64,000 nucleotides of DNA from an uncultured Rhodospirillales bacterium (GCA_913060675.1 CAJXUS010000001.1:1-64000), one strand, 5' to 3'. Positions 8,936 to 18,631 are shown, counted from the first letter of the stretch. Numbers and translations: made by a program. Notes: generated from the letters alone by a model not told the origin.

Positions 8936-9634
8936 TCAAAAAAATGAGAACCCCGTTACCAGCCCATTATCCCCAACTTCAAGATCAAAGTGTTTTTGGC
9001 GTTCAGCTTTGGACTGATGTATACGTGCCGCATTTTTAGTGCCGACATCCCTATAGGCATTCACCTCTATGCCCGTGTCATCATGGGCCAATAAAAACGG
9101 CATGAAGGTGAGATGCTCAAAACCTTCAGGGGTATCTTTCCATCCATTAAAAACAAAAGCCCCATCATAACAAAGCGCTGATATCCAATAAAAATCGTCC
9201 GAACGTAACCGTGCGCCTTTGGTAATAGGTTCACCTGCACCGGATTCCTTTAAGCGCTGTTCAAGTTCGACCATGTCAGAAACCGCTATACTGGTGGTTG
9301 ATTTTTTCCATCCAAATTGAGCAAGCGGGTCTGACACTGAAATTTGGCTCCCCCTAAGACCGCTGCCCTCTTGGACTCGAGACACCATTTGCGCCGATCC
9401 GCCAGGGATACCCGTAATTTCATAGGTACGTAGCTGTTCATCGTATACAGCGTTGTAGATAAATCGGTATTCTGTCACTCCAGGTGCACAACGATCGCGA
9501 ATATCATCGGCTCCCACGTAACTAAACCAGGTGGCTTTTTGAGTGTAAGGCTTATCGATATCACCTTGGTAGGTACAGGCCGTAGCCAAAAATAGCGGGG
9601 CCGCAATCAAGAGCCAAATTTGAGATAGACGCAT
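8936..9634 (-). CDS. Hypothetical lipoprotein
   Basis: The 232-residue protein begins with a short lipoprotein signal peptide ending in the lipobox LATAC (cysteine at residue 20), so it should be anchored in an envelope membrane. I do not recognise the mature domain. It contains FIYNAVYDEQLRTYEI, FYWISALCYDGAFVFNGW and a Phe-rich C terminus, suggesting a mixed alpha/beta fold, and has two further cysteines (in RDRCAPG and ALCYDG) that could form a disulfide. It is alone between the phasin region and the divergent dacA-type gene. Confidence 0.75.
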   Translation of the reverse strand: MRLSQIWLLIAAPLFLATACTYQGDIDKPYTQKATWFSYVGADDIRDRCAPGVTEYRFIYNAVYDEQLRTYEITGIPGGSAQMVSRVQEGSGLRGSQISVSDPLAQFGWKKSTTSIAVSDMVELEQRLKESGAGEPITKGARLRSDDFYWISALCYDGAFVFNGWKDTPEGFEHLTFMPFLLAHDDTGIEVNAYRDVGTKNAARIHQSKAERQKHFDLEVGDNGLVTGFSFF

Positions 9635-9871
9635 TTTATCCTCTGTCTAAAATAATTTTACTAATTTCCGCCACTTTTGCCATTTATTAACATTGGCTCT
9701 GTATCTTCACTAATTCACAAGATAAATATGTCATCCTAATGGCAACTAGACAGAAGAATCCATTTTGTGTAGAATCCTTCTGTTTTAGACGCTTAGAAGA
9801 TAAAGTTGAGTTATAACATCCAGTACGCTGGCTAAATATTTTTAAACAATCCCATTAATGAGGGGGAATTA

Positions 9872-11107
9872 ATGAAACTAGGACTGAAGCTAATTACCAC
9901 AGCGCTTCTGACCCTGTTCGTGCTTATGGCACCTGCGCAGGCCAAATATGCATCCCTCGTTTTAGATGTGGATACTGGCGAAATCCTGTATAGCAGGAAC
10001 GCAGATACCAGAAATTATCCAGCGTCTCTTACCAAAATGATGACCCTCTACATGGCTTTCGAAGCTTTGGAGAAGGGCAAATTGAAGATGAAGCAAAAAC
10101 TTCCAGTCTCTCGACGCGCTGCTGGTATGGCTCCTTCAAAATTGGGCTTAAAATACCGCAGTACCATCACGACAAAAGACGTCATCATGGCCTTGGTTAC
10201 TAAATCTGCCAACGATGCCGCCGTTGTTATGGCAGAAGCAATCGGCGGCAAGGAAACAACTTTTGCTCGCATGATGACAAAACGTGCACATCAGCTTGGA
10301 ATGAAGCGCACAACCTTTCGCAATGCTTCCGGGCTGCCGAATCGGGGACAACTTAGTACAGCACGCGATATGGCCACTCTCGCCATCGCCCTAAAACGTG
10401 ATTTTCCACAGTATTATGGTTTATTTTCGACAAAGAGCTATACCTACAAAAAGCGCTCTTATCGTAACCACAACAAGCTTCTCGCAAGTTATCAGGGAAC
10501 CGATGGAGTCAAAACCGGCTACACCAATGCTTCCGGATTTAATCTTGTAGCATCTGTTGTGCGTAACAACCGTCGCCTCATTGGTGTGGTGTTCGGCGGC
10601 AAGACGGGTCGTTCGCGTGATCGCCATATGAAAGAGATCTTGGACAAAAGTTTCAAACGCGTTGGCGTGACCCGCGTTGCAAAACTTCCTGCAATTCCGA
10701 AACGAAACCCTCTGCGCGATAGTGTGATGGTGAAAGCGACACCGCTTCCAAAATCACGCCCAACCTTGGCTGCCTCAAACAATACCAACCTGCCAGGTCA
10801 AATAGCTGCAGTTCAACCAATTGCCAGTGTTAATCAACCTATCAGTGCCCCTATTACAGACTGGGGCATTCAAGTCGGTGCTTTCAAGAAATACGAACCA
10901 GCTAAAATGGCTGCCGATCAAGCTCTTGCTCAGATCACATCTCACAATCAGGGTACCGAAGTTCATATCCAGCAGGTAGCTAAAGCCGAAGGATCGCTCT
11001 ATCGCGCCCGTCTAAAGGGCTTGAATGAGGTTGCAGCGCGTAATGCTTGCCGAGAGCTCAAGGAACAACGCATGTCCTGTGTGGCGGTTCCCCCCGGCTT
11101 ATTCTGA
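9872..11107 (+). CDS. D-alanyl-D-alanine carboxypeptidase (DacA type) with SPOR domain
   Basis: This is a penicillin-binding S11 peptidase that trims the terminal D-alanine of peptidoglycan stem peptides. A signal peptide ends near residue 24 (PAQA), then the three active-site motifs follow: SLTK (52-55), SAN (112-114) and KTG (214-216). A Pro-rich linker leads to a SPOR domain at about residues 328-410 (WGIQVGAFKKYEPAKMAADQAL), which binds denuded glycan strands and targets septa. E. coli DacA lacks SPOR, but the fusion is common in alphaproteobacteria. The gene has a GAGGGGGAATTA site before its ATG and a strong terminator after it, so it is monocistronic. Confidence 0.95.
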   Translation: MKLGLKLITTALLTLFVLMAPAQAKYASLVLDVDTGEILYSRNADTRNYPASLTKMMTLYMAFEALEKGKLKMKQKLPVSRRAAGMAPSKLGLKYRSTITTKDVIMALVTKSANDAAVVMAEAIGGKETTFARMMTKRAHQLGMKRTTFRNASGLPNRGQLSTARDMATLAIALKRDFPQYYGLFSTKSYTYKKRSYRNHNKLLASYQGTDGVKTGYTNASGFNLVASVVRNNRRLIGVVFGGKTGRSRDRHMKEILDKSFKRVGVTRVAKLPAIPKRNPLRDSVMVKATPLPKSRPTLAASNNTNLPGQIAAVQPIASVNQPISAPITDWGIQVGAFKKYEPAKMAADQALAQITSHNQGTEVHIQQVAKAEGSLYRARLKGLNEVAARNACRELKEQRMSCVAVPPGLF

Positions 11108-11140
11108 TATTAAGGGACGGTGGTATAAGTCATAAAACAT

Positions 11141-11178
11141 AAAAAAGAGGCCTGGGAAATTTCACAGGCCTCTTTTTT
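11141..11178 (+). terminator. Terminator after the carboxypeptidase gene
   Basis: AAAAAAGAGGCCTG (11141-11154) pairs with CAGGCCTCTTTTTT (11165-11178) around a 10-base loop. The flanking A- and T-runs make it usable in both directions. Confidence 0.88.
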
Positions 11179-11241
11179 TATTACTCAAACACATTTAATG
11201 ACCACTTTTATGGGCCACATTTAGCTACCTGTAAATTACAG

Positions 11242-12621
11242 CTAAAACTGAGCTGGCATTTCAACCTGGCTCTGAGAAAGTTGCGATGCCAACTGATCTT
11301 TCAATCTTAAAAGTCCCGCATCCGTACTTGCTTCACACCGTGCGACAAGAACGGCTTGCGTGTTAGAAGCCCGTAGTAACCACCAGCCATCTTCAGTATT
11401 CACACGAACACCATCGACAGAAACCACGTCTGCATTTTCTGCAGCCAAGCGTGCGGCAACTTCTTCAACAACAGCAAATTTTCGCGTTTCATCACATTCA
11501 AATCTCAGCTCAGGGGTATTTACAGCCTTAGGCAAAGATTTTCTAAACTCAGAAAGTGAAATGCCTTCTTTAGCAATAAGGTTAAGAACACGAACGGCTG
11601 CGTATAAGGCATCGTCATAACCGTAATAACGATCGGCAAAGAAAAGATGCGCGGACATCTCACCAGCAAAAGGCGCTTTAAGTTCGATCATCTTTGATTT
11701 GATATGGGAATGACCGGTTTTCCACATAACGGGATTACCACCGGCTTTTTCTACTTCATTGAACAGGACCTGACTAGCCTTTACGTCGGCAATAATTGTC
11801 GCGCCCGGCAGGTCTTTTAAAACACCCTTCGCAAGGAAAAGCATTATCTGATCGCCCCAAAGAATCTCACCCTCGGAATCAATCAATCCAATCCGATCGC
11901 CATCTCCATCAAAGGCAACACCGAGATCAGCTCCTTGCTCGGCCACAGCCTTTTGCAGATCAATTAAATTTTCAGGAACCGTAGGATCTGGATGGTGATT
12001 TGGAAAAGAACCATCAATATCAGCAAATAATAGGGTGTGTTCACCTGGCAAGGCCTTCGTCAGGGCGGTCATAGCATCACCCGCGGCGCCATTACCAGCA
12101 TCCCACACGACTTTGAAATCGTCTTTATCAAAGCTAACTTCTTCGAGCAGACGTTTGATGTAATCGTCAAAAATCGGATGCTCTATAAGATCACCTTCCC
12201 CACTTTCAAAGTCCCCGTTACGGGCCAACTCATTGATGTTTTGGATTTGCGACCCAAAAAATGCTTGGCGATTATGAACTAACTTAAAGCCATTGTGATT
12301 ACCTGGGTTATGAGATCCAGTAATCATAATCCCACCATCAACCGGCAGGGTGTAAGCTGCAAAGTACAACATCGGTGTTGGACCACACCCGACGGTGTAG
12401 GCAGAAATTCCAGAGGCCATCAAACCTTCAGAGATCGCCGCAGCAAGATCTGGTGAGGATGTCCGGCCATCATAGCCAACCGCAACTTTATCACCACCTG
12501 CGCGACGAATGATTGTTCCAAAGGCACGGCCGATGGCAAACGCATCAGCCCTGTGGAGGGTTTCGTCAATTATCCCACGGATATCATATTCACGAATGAT
12601 GCTCGGATGAAAATTATGCAC
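11242..12621 (-). CDS. Phosphomannomutase/phosphoglucomutase
   Basis: This is an alpha-D-phosphohexomutase interconverting 6- and 1-phosphates of glucose or mannose. The phosphoserine loop ITGSHNPGNHNGFK has its serine at residue 103, the metal loop DGDGDR is at 238-243, the sugar-binding GEMSAHLFF lies near 325, and the phosphate-binding RASNTQ is near the C terminus. These are the signatures of the AlgC/ManB/PMM-PGM class. The start is GTG at 12621 behind AGGTAGAC. It is followed on the same strand by ugd and galU upstream, so the block can make glucose 1-phosphate, UDP-glucose and UDP-glucuronate for polysaccharides. Substrate preference cannot be read from sequence. Confidence 0.92.
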   Translation of the reverse strand: MHNFHPSIIREYDIRGIIDETLHRADAFAIGRAFGTIIRRAGGDKVAVGYDGRTSSPDLAAAISEGLMASGISAYTVGCGPTPMLYFAAYTLPVDGGIMITGSHNPGNHNGFKLVHNRQAFFGSQIQNINELARNGDFESGEGDLIEHPIFDDYIKRLLEEVSFDKDDFKVVWDAGNGAAGDAMTALTKALPGEHTLLFADIDGSFPNHHPDPTVPENLIDLQKAVAEQGADLGVAFDGDGDRIGLIDSEGEILWGDQIMLFLAKGVLKDLPGATIIADVKASQVLFNEVEKAGGNPVMWKTGHSHIKSKMIELKAPFAGEMSAHLFFADRYYGYDDALYAAVRVLNLIAKEGISLSEFRKSLPKAVNTPELRFECDETRKFAVVEEVAARLAAENADVVSVDGVRVNTEDGWWLLRASNTQAVLVARCEASTDAGLLRLKDQLASQLSQSQVEMPAQF

Positions 12622-12647
12622 GTCTACCTAACCTAGTTTTTATTTAA

Positions 12648-13973
12648 TTAAACATTGGAGAAAGCTGAAAGAGGGCGACCGATACACAGGTAATCGAAAC
12701 CGGCGTCTTTCATTTCATCAGGATTGTAAATGTTTCTCAGATCGATCATTACAGGAGACGATAAAAGCGATTTCACCCTCTCGAGATCGAGCCTTCGAAA
12801 CTCATTCCATTCCGTAATGATCACCAGAGCGTCAGCACCCTCCATTATCTCGTAAGCATTTTCGCCATAGGCTACATCTGAGAGCAGATGGATGGCTTCT
12901 TTCATGCCTTCGGGATCGTAGGCGCTGATACGTGCTCCTTTGCTTTGCAATATCGGGATAATATCAAGGCTTGGAGAATCTCGCATATCATCCGTATTGG
13001 GCTTAAACGTCAGGCCGAGGATCGCGATCTTTTTGCCCTCAACAGCCCCCCCACATTGTGCGATAATTTTATCCGCCATGCGACGTTTTCGCTCATCATT
13101 GTAGGAAATCACGTCTTCGACCAAACTTACCGGAGCATCGTTTGCACGCGCCGTAAAAGCCAAGGCTTGGGTGTCCTTAGGAAAACAGGACCCACCATAC
13201 CCAGGTCCGGCATGGAGGAACTTGCGTCCAATTCGACCATCCAGGCCAATTCCCTTGGCGACTTGGTGCACATCTGCTCCGACCTTCTCACAAAGATCAG
13301 CCATCTGGTTGATGAAAGAAATCTTGGTGGCAAGAAAAGCGTTGCCCGCGTATTTAATCAGTTCGGATGTTTCCAGCTTCGTAAAGAGAATAGGCGTTTC
13401 GATCAGGTATAGCGGCCGATAGAGCTCTGCCATAACGTCCTGAGCACGCTTTGTTTCAGCACCAATCACAACCCTATCAGGACGCATAAAATCACTGATG
13501 GCAGCACCTTCTCTTAAGAACTCCGGATTTGACACAACGTCAAAATCGGCTTTCGGTCGTTCTTCACGAATAATGCGCTCGACTTCGCGGCCTGTTCCAA
13601 CAGGTACTGTGGATTTCGTAATAATGACAGTATAGCCATCCATTACAGCTGCAATTTCTCTGGCTGCCTGATAAACATAAGAAAGATCAGCTTGACCATC
13701 TTTTTCGCCAGGAGGTGTCCCTACGGCAATGAAAATCGCATCAGCGTCTCTAGCAGCTGTCGTGAGATCAGTCGTAAAGGTTAAACGCCCTGCTTCGGAA
13801 TTATTTTTGACCAAAGCATCCAGACCAGGCTCAAAGATCGGGATCACACCGTTTTTGAGACCCTCAATCTTACTTTCGTCTTTATCGACGCAAACAACGT
13901 TCGTGCCAAATTCAGAAAAACATGTTCCTGACACCAGGCCAACATAACCAGTGCCAATCATTGCAATGCGCAT
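12648..13973 (-). CDS. ugd: UDP-glucose 6-dehydrogenase
   Basis: The enzyme oxidises UDP-glucose to UDP-glucuronate with two NAD+. The N-terminal Rossmann motif GTGYVGLVSG is at residues 7-16, SNPEFLREG near 148-156, and the catalytic cysteine is C263 in GYGGSCFPKDTQAL. The UDP-binding C-terminal domain includes LTFKPNTDDMRDSP. The length of 441 is normal for the bacterial type. It sits between the phosphohexomutase (26 bases away) and galU on the same strand, which supports one UDP-sugar operon. Confidence 0.96.
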   Translation of the reverse strand: MRIAMIGTGYVGLVSGTCFSEFGTNVVCVDKDESKIEGLKNGVIPIFEPGLDALVKNNSEAGRLTFTTDLTTAARDADAIFIAVGTPPGEKDGQADLSYVYQAAREIAAVMDGYTVIITKSTVPVGTGREVERIIREERPKADFDVVSNPEFLREGAAISDFMRPDRVVIGAETKRAQDVMAELYRPLYLIETPILFTKLETSELIKYAGNAFLATKISFINQMADLCEKVGADVHQVAKGIGLDGRIGRKFLHAGPGYGGSCFPKDTQALAFTARANDAPVSLVEDVISYNDERKRRMADKIIAQCGGAVEGKKIAILGLTFKPNTDDMRDSPSLDIIPILQSKGARISAYDPEGMKEAIHLLSDVAYGENAYEIMEGADALVIITEWNEFRRLDLERVKSLLSSPVMIDLRNIYNPDEMKDAGFDYLCIGRPLSAFSNV

Positions 13974-14009
13974 GCGGTTTTCTCCTTCGAGCCACCCTAA
14001 GGGTCGCTA

Positions 14010-14879
14010 TCATGCATATTTTTTAAGAATGTCTCGCATTTTACCACCAAGATCTTCGCGTTCGAGTGCAAAGGCGATTGTTGCTTCAAGGAAACCTGCC
14101 TTGCTACCACAATCAAATCTTGTCCCTTCAAACCGAAGGCCGTGAAACGTAACGTCATCTAGAGTGGCGGCCAGAGCATCCGTTAACTGGATTTCGCCTC
14201 CTGCGCCGCGTTCTTTTTTATCAAGCTCGTCAAAAACGGACGGATCCAAGATATATCGACCGATAATCGATAGTGTCGAAGGCGCATCCTCAGGTAGAGG
14301 CTTTTCAACAAGAGACCGAGCCCGCGCCAAAGATCCGTTATCTTCGATTACATCCAAAATCCCATAGCGGTTGGTTTGATCGCGAGGCACATCCATAACG
14401 GCCACGAGGTGCCCTCCGGTATCTTGGTAGCTGTCGACCATTTGCTTAAGACAAGCGGTTTCCGACTGAACAAGGTCATCAGCCAATAATACCGCGAAAG
14501 GCTCATCCCCGATCAAGTTACGGGCACACCAAACCGCGTGACCAAGGCCAAGAGGTTCTTGCTGACGCGTATAGGTCACACTCCCCGCTTCCAGAAGAAG
14601 GGTTGAAAGGTCGTCTAGTTCTTTTTCTTTGCCCCGGTTCTTTAAAACCGACTCAAGCTCATATTCGCGATCAAAGTGGTTTTCTATCGCTGCTTTCCCG
14701 CGGCCCGTTACAAAGATAAACTCTTCGATCCCAGCAGCTTTTGCCTCTTCAACCGCATACTGGATCAAGGGCTTGTCGACGACCGGCAACATCTCTTTAG
14801 GCATCGCCTTTGTTGCGGGTAAAAATCGGGTCCCTAGACCACCAACCGGAAAAATTGCCTTACGTACGGGTCGGCGCAT
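14010..14879 (-). CDS. galU: UTP-glucose-1-phosphate uridylyltransferase
   Basis: GalU makes UDP-glucose from UTP and glucose 1-phosphate. The nucleotidyltransferase signature is FPVGGLGTRFLPATKAMPKE near residues 10-29, with LADDLV near 138 and EKPLPEDAP further on. The open frame continues to 14900, but the ATG at 14879, preceded by GAGGAGTGGGGGATCG, gives the usual N terminus (289 residues). It lies about 36 bases upstream of ugd and just downstream of the J-domain gene, all on the minus strand. Confidence 0.95.
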   Translation of the reverse strand: MRRPVRKAIFPVGGLGTRFLPATKAMPKEMLPVVDKPLIQYAVEEAKAAGIEEFIFVTGRGKAAIENHFDREYELESVLKNRGKEKELDDLSTLLLEAGSVTYTRQQEPLGLGHAVWCARNLIGDEPFAVLLADDLVQSETACLKQMVDSYQDTGGHLVAVMDVPRDQTNRYGILDVIEDNGSLARARSLVEKPLPEDAPSTLSIIGRYILDPSVFDELDKKERGAGGEIQLTDALAATLDDVTFHGLRFEGTRFDCGSKAGFLEATIAFALEREDLGGKMRDILKKYA

Positions 14880-14942
14880 CGATCCCCCACTCCTCATCAT
14901 TTATAAAATCCAACATGGTCATGCCACACTCGCACAAGGAAC

Positions 14943-15668
14943 TCAACCAGCGCCTTTGAGCAGCACGTCTTTTGCTCTGTTAATCTGTGTAGCCAGATAG
15001 TTATTTCCGCCGTGATCTGGATGTAACTTTTGCATCAAATTTTTGTGGGCTTCGCGAATATCATCTTCTGTAGCTGCCTCATCCAACCCCAATATCTCTA
15101 AAGCATTTTTCCGATCCATAGACGCACTTGAAAAACTGCTTCCTTCGCGATCGGTCTTATCGCCTTGATTTCCGCCCTCTCCACACAGCCACTCGGAACC
15201 AAAGCGGCGCTCTGCATAAGCTGACAACAGGTCCGCTGACTTATTTTCCTCGATAACGTAAACGCGATAGAGTTGTTCTATATCAACCAGCGACAATTCA
15301 GAAAGCCGGCGCCCTTCATGCGCACCAGATAGAACCTCACCGTCCATTTCTCCACTGTCATGTAGGAGTACCATACGCAAAAACTTTGTTACCACTTGAG
15401 ACGTTTTCCCTGGGGTTCCCCCAGCCGCTGCTTTCAAGCGCTGCATCAGAGCACGAGACCGCAACAAAAAGGGTATTAATAAAGGTAATGCAGCAAGTAC
15501 AAGGAAAATGCGGCCGGTAAAGATCAGAAATAAGGCAATAAGAAGGCCCGTAACAAGAACGATGGTCTTCAATGTTTTAATAACAATCGCGGGATTAGCC
15601 TTGCTGTACCAGTGGCTGAGAAAAATCAGACCTACGAAAAGACCTAATCCCAAGATAAAGTAAGGCAT
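14943..15668 (-). CDS. Membrane-anchored J-domain protein
   Basis: The 241-residue protein has two or three hydrophobic helices in the first 70 residues, a middle region of unknown fold, and a C-terminal J domain (about 188-241) with an intact HPD triad at residues 216-218. This Tim14-like layout, membrane anchor first and J domain last, suggests it recruits DnaK to the inner membrane. The middle segment with SGEMDGEVLSGAHEGRRLSEL is reminiscent of alphaproteobacterial relatives. It is the last gene of the mipZ/VWA/J-domain set and has a 7-bp tandem repeat just upstream. Confidence 0.88.
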   Translation of the reverse strand: MPYFILGLGLFVGLIFLSHWYSKANPAIVIKTLKTIVLVTGLLIALFLIFTGRIFLVLAALPLLIPFLLRSRALMQRLKAAAGGTPGKTSQVVTKFLRMVLLHDSGEMDGEVLSGAHEGRRLSELSLVDIEQLYRVYVIEENKSADLLSAYAERRFGSEWLCGEGGNQGDKTDREGSSFSSASMDRKNALEILGLDEAATEDDIREAHKNLMQKLHPDHGGNNYLATQINRAKDVLLKGAG

Positions 15669-15702
15669 TACTCTTATACTCCACTATCGTAATACGTGGT
15701 AT

Positions 15703-15726
15703 CTGATACCTGATACCTGATACCTG
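15703..15726. repeat. Tandem 7-bp repeat (CTGATAC, 3.4 copies)
   Basis: Three perfect CTGATAC units occupy 15703-15723 and a partial CTG follows. The array lies 35 bases upstream of the J-domain start, inside the gap between two minus-strand genes, where copy-number change could alter translation or promoter spacing. Confidence 0.85.
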
Positions 15727-15757
15727 TCGGTTAATCTAAATAGAATAACCTGAGCTG

Positions 15758-16456
15758 TTAATCTGATAATTGTGAGAGAAGCTTAACGGAAGCGCCTTTA
15801 CTTTCTTGACTAAAGTCCCTGAGTGCTTTGCGCCCTCCTGCAGCAAAAACCGCGACAGCAGATAGTAGTTCTTTAAGTTGTTGTGCACTTCCCTCGTCAA
15901 AGGGGCAATAAGCCCCACCAGATAATTTTGCAATCTGTTTATATACGTTGGCCACAATCGGATCGCCACCTTCATGAAACATAAAGCAGGGAACGCCATG
16001 TAAACCGAGTTGGCCAGCCATATGCCCGAGGGCGTCAACATCTTCTTCCATAGCATCTCCAACATAGACCAAAGCATTTACCCGCTTATTCATGGTTTCC
16101 TTAAGAGCGCGTTTAAAAATTTTGCCGATCTGAGTATTCCCAGCAAGACATTGTACAGACGTCATAAGACGCAATAAATGTCCGGCATCACTGACCCACG
16201 ATGACGCTTTACACTCACGAAAGCCCCGAAAAAAAATAAGTTGAATATCGAGCCCACCCACGCGACCTGCCTCTTCAAACATCATGGATTGGATATGGCA
16301 GGCGTGGTCCCACGTCATTTGACGACTAGCAGTCGCATCAAGGGCAAAAATCAGCCTCCCCCGAGAAGAATCTGGAGCTGGGGTTTGGTCCAGCTTCTTC
16401 AGAAAAGCTTTTATATCCTGGTTATCAGATTTGATCGGAAGTTTTTTATCAGGCAC
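15758..16456 (-). CDS. VWA-like domain protein
   Basis: The 232-residue protein reads as a von Willebrand A-type fold. LIFALDATASR (residues 35-45) supplies a DxTxS metal-site variant of the MIDAS DxSxS, and VNALVYVGDAMEEDVDALG is the next strand and metal loop. It has no signal or membrane segment and is probably cytosolic. It starts at GTG 16456 behind GGAGATTTC. It lies between mipZ upstream and the J-domain gene downstream on the same strand, an arrangement I associate with alphaproteobacteria, but its function is not known to me. Confidence 0.78.
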   Translation of the reverse strand: MPDKKLPIKSDNQDIKAFLKKLDQTPAPDSSRGRLIFALDATASRQMTWDHACHIQSMMFEEAGRVGGLDIQLIFFRGFRECKASSWVSDAGHLLRLMTSVQCLAGNTQIGKIFKRALKETMNKRVNALVYVGDAMEEDVDALGHMAGQLGLHGVPCFMFHEGGDPIVANVYKQIAKLSGGAYCPFDEGSAQQLKELLSAVAVFAAGGRKALRDFSQESKGASVKLLSQLSD

Positions 16457-16596
16457 GAAATCTCCGTTGTAAAAAGGTACGTTACACCTAGAACATATCT
16501 ATAGAATATAGGTATCGTTGCTGGTAAGCAAAAGATCCTCCGCTAATTTCTCAGGTTCTCTTTGAGTAACTTGCTAGGTGATGTTTCCCTTTTCAC

Positions 16597-17433
16597 TCAG
16601 ACCGTAACATTTTCCTTCGTAAGCCCTATCGCATTTAAAAGGGCCCGGACTTCTTGCCGAGCTGCAACATGGCTCATACTCATACTTATACCAGAACCTT
16701 CGGAATCAAGATCGAGCAAAGTCAAACCCTTGGGAAATAACTCTCTAAAAATAACACGCTCTCCAAAACCCGGGGTGAGGCGAAATTGTAACCGTTTTGA
16801 CAAATGTTCAAGCAATAGCCCGATGTCTCGTTTGTTTTTCGCATCAATGTGAGACAGTCTATTACGCATCACAACCCAATCTATCGGGCGTTTTTTTTGC
16901 ATCGCTCTTTGCTGTCTTTGTTCCCAAACCATTTGGCTATAGGTACTCGGCGTTAATTTCAGTTCTTTTTCCTGAATCTCCACCTTTGCCAGCATATCCA
17001 TATCTAGGAAACTATCATTCAAAGGTGTGACAAGGATGTCTGCATAGCTATGCCCAAGACGAGAGAGATAGTTATCACTTCCCGGTGTATCGAAAACAAT
17101 AAAATCACGATCCCAAAGTTCATGCATCGCGAGTTCAAGATTATCTTTATCTTCTTCTTCGCTCACAGCCTTATTCGCGGCTTCAGATCGATAAAGCCGT
17201 CTGTGTTCCGGAAGCAAAATTAAATCTTTTGATTTCTCCGCAAAGCGCGACCGATTTTCTAAATACCTTGAAAGTGTTCCTTGGCGCGCATCAAGATCAA
17301 TTGTACCTACAGTATATCCGTCTTTCATAAGAGAAACAATAAGATGCATGGTGGTCGTAGATTTACCCGACCCGCCTTTTTCATTACCAACCACGACAAT
17401 ACGCGGTCTATGCTGGTCATTTTTTTCAATCAT
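16597..17433 (-). CDS. mipZ: Division-plane positioning ATPase MipZ
   Basis: MipZ is a ParA/MinD-type ATPase that forms pole-to-centre gradients with ParB and inhibits FtsZ away from midcell. The deviant Walker A box GNEKGGSGKST is at residues 16-26, with DLDARQGTLSRYLENR just after, as in Caulobacter MipZ, and Walker B-like FIVFDTPGSD near 110. The length of 278 fits. It leads the mipZ, VWA, J-domain set. A T-rich 230-base region with no other feature separates it from the divergent exporter gene. Confidence 0.94.
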   Translation of the reverse strand: MIEKNDQHRPRIVVVGNEKGGSGKSTTTMHLIVSLMKDGYTVGTIDLDARQGTLSRYLENRSRFAEKSKDLILLPEHRRLYRSEAANKAVSEEEDKDNLELAMHELWDRDFIVFDTPGSDNYLSRLGHSYADILVTPLNDSFLDMDMLAKVEIQEKELKLTPSTYSQMVWEQRQQRAMQKKRPIDWVVMRNRLSHIDAKNKRDIGLLLEHLSKRLQFRLTPGFGERVIFRELFPKGLTLLDLDSEGSGISMSMSHVAARQEVRALLNAIGLTKENVTV

Positions 17434-17665
17434 CTTAAAAAACTACTTTTATTTAATTAACACTTCGACAAAGTACAGCGTGACATTCGTATTAGCAGGC
17501 AGAATAGAATCGTTACGAAATATCAATGTCATCTTACTGCCCTGATTTTAACTCAGCAATATTATACCAACAGTTTTGGCTATCTCATACGAACCTTTTC
17601 CCTTGCCAGAACAAGACATATAACGATAGCTCTGTTCCAATTGATAATTTTGAACGGATAGCTAA

Positions 17666-18574
17666 ATGCGTGCCCCGACCCTAAAGGACTTCCTACTTCT
17701 TACTTTTCTTGCAGCAATCTGGGGCTCTGCATTTCTGGCGATTAAGATCACAGTAGAGGAAGTTCCGCCTGCAACAATCGCCGCCAGCAGACTTTTGATT
17801 GCCAGTATCGTGATCTATTTCTACATGCACTCACGATCTCTAGCCTTTCCAAGAGATCCAAAATTTTGGCGTCAAATTATCATCGTTAGCTTTTTTAGCA
17901 TGGCCGCCCCTTTTGCAATGATCAGCTGGGCAGAAAAGTATATTGATTCGGGCCTAACCGCCATTCTCATGGCCACAGGCCCTTTGATTGCTCTGATACT
18001 TTCCCATTTTTTCAGTACTGATGATCGATTTACCCCCTTCAAGTTTTTTGGGGTTGTTATCGGGTTTTCTGGTGTCCTGATTATACTTGGTCCCGATAGC
18101 TTTTCTGGGTTTGGCACTGATGTCATGGCTCAATTGGCGACCATGGCCGCAGCCATGTGTTACGCCTGTTCGGGTATACTTGTCCGTAGGGTCAAAGAAA
18201 AATCCAACACCGTTATAACCGCCTCGATACTCATTTCAGCATCATTACTGATACTACCCGTCAGTTTGCTCTTCGAAGCCCCATGGCAGACCCTCCCAGC
18301 AAGCAGCTGGGAAACCCTCTCTGCTTTAGTATATCTCGGCATAATTCCTACGGCTCTCGCCTTTGTTCTCAGATTTTATCTTATTCGGGAAATCGGTGTT
18401 AGCTTTGCCTCATATGTTGGCTACCTCGTACCTTTTTTTGGTGTTCTTTGGGGCGCCCTTTTCCTAAGCGAACGGCTCCCCTCTACGACGATAGTAGCCT
18501 TAGTTCTCATTGTTTCTGGTATTGCCGTAAGCAGACTATCAAAAACTACTTTGCTTAAATGGTATAAACGATAA
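17666..18574 (+). CDS. EamA/DMT family transporter
   Basis: The 302-residue protein has ten predicted membrane helices in two EamA repeats. The first begins LTFLAAIWGSAFLAIKI near residue 11 and the second near residue 155 (AAAMCYACSGILVRR). The motif GVLWGALFLSERL near the end is typical of drug/metabolite exporters. Substrate is unknown. The ATG at 17666 follows GGATAGCTAA. A terminator follows the gene, so it is monocistronic. Confidence 0.9.
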   Translation: MRAPTLKDFLLLTFLAAIWGSAFLAIKITVEEVPPATIAASRLLIASIVIYFYMHSRSLAFPRDPKFWRQIIIVSFFSMAAPFAMISWAEKYIDSGLTAILMATGPLIALILSHFFSTDDRFTPFKFFGVVIGFSGVLIILGPDSFSGFGTDVMAQLATMAAAMCYACSGILVRRVKEKSNTVITASILISASLLILPVSLLFEAPWQTLPASSWETLSALVYLGIIPTALAFVLRFYLIREIGVSFASYVGYLVPFFGVLWGALFLSERLPSTTIVALVLIVSGIAVSRLSKTTLLKWYKR

Positions 18575-18600
18575 GTTCTAAGCTAACCGGAAATCAAAAG

Positions 18601-18631
18601 AAAAGGTCGAAGCATAATGCCCCGACCTTTT
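18601..18631 (+). terminator. Terminator after the EamA transporter gene
   Basis: AAAAGGTCG (18601-18609) pairs with CGACCTTTT (18623-18631) around a 13-base loop. It lies between the convergent transporter and chemoreceptor genes and may serve both. Confidence 0.8.

Noticed and set aside
15703..15726. Short tandem repeat as a CRISPR or satellite
   Set aside because: Units are only 7 bp with no spacers.
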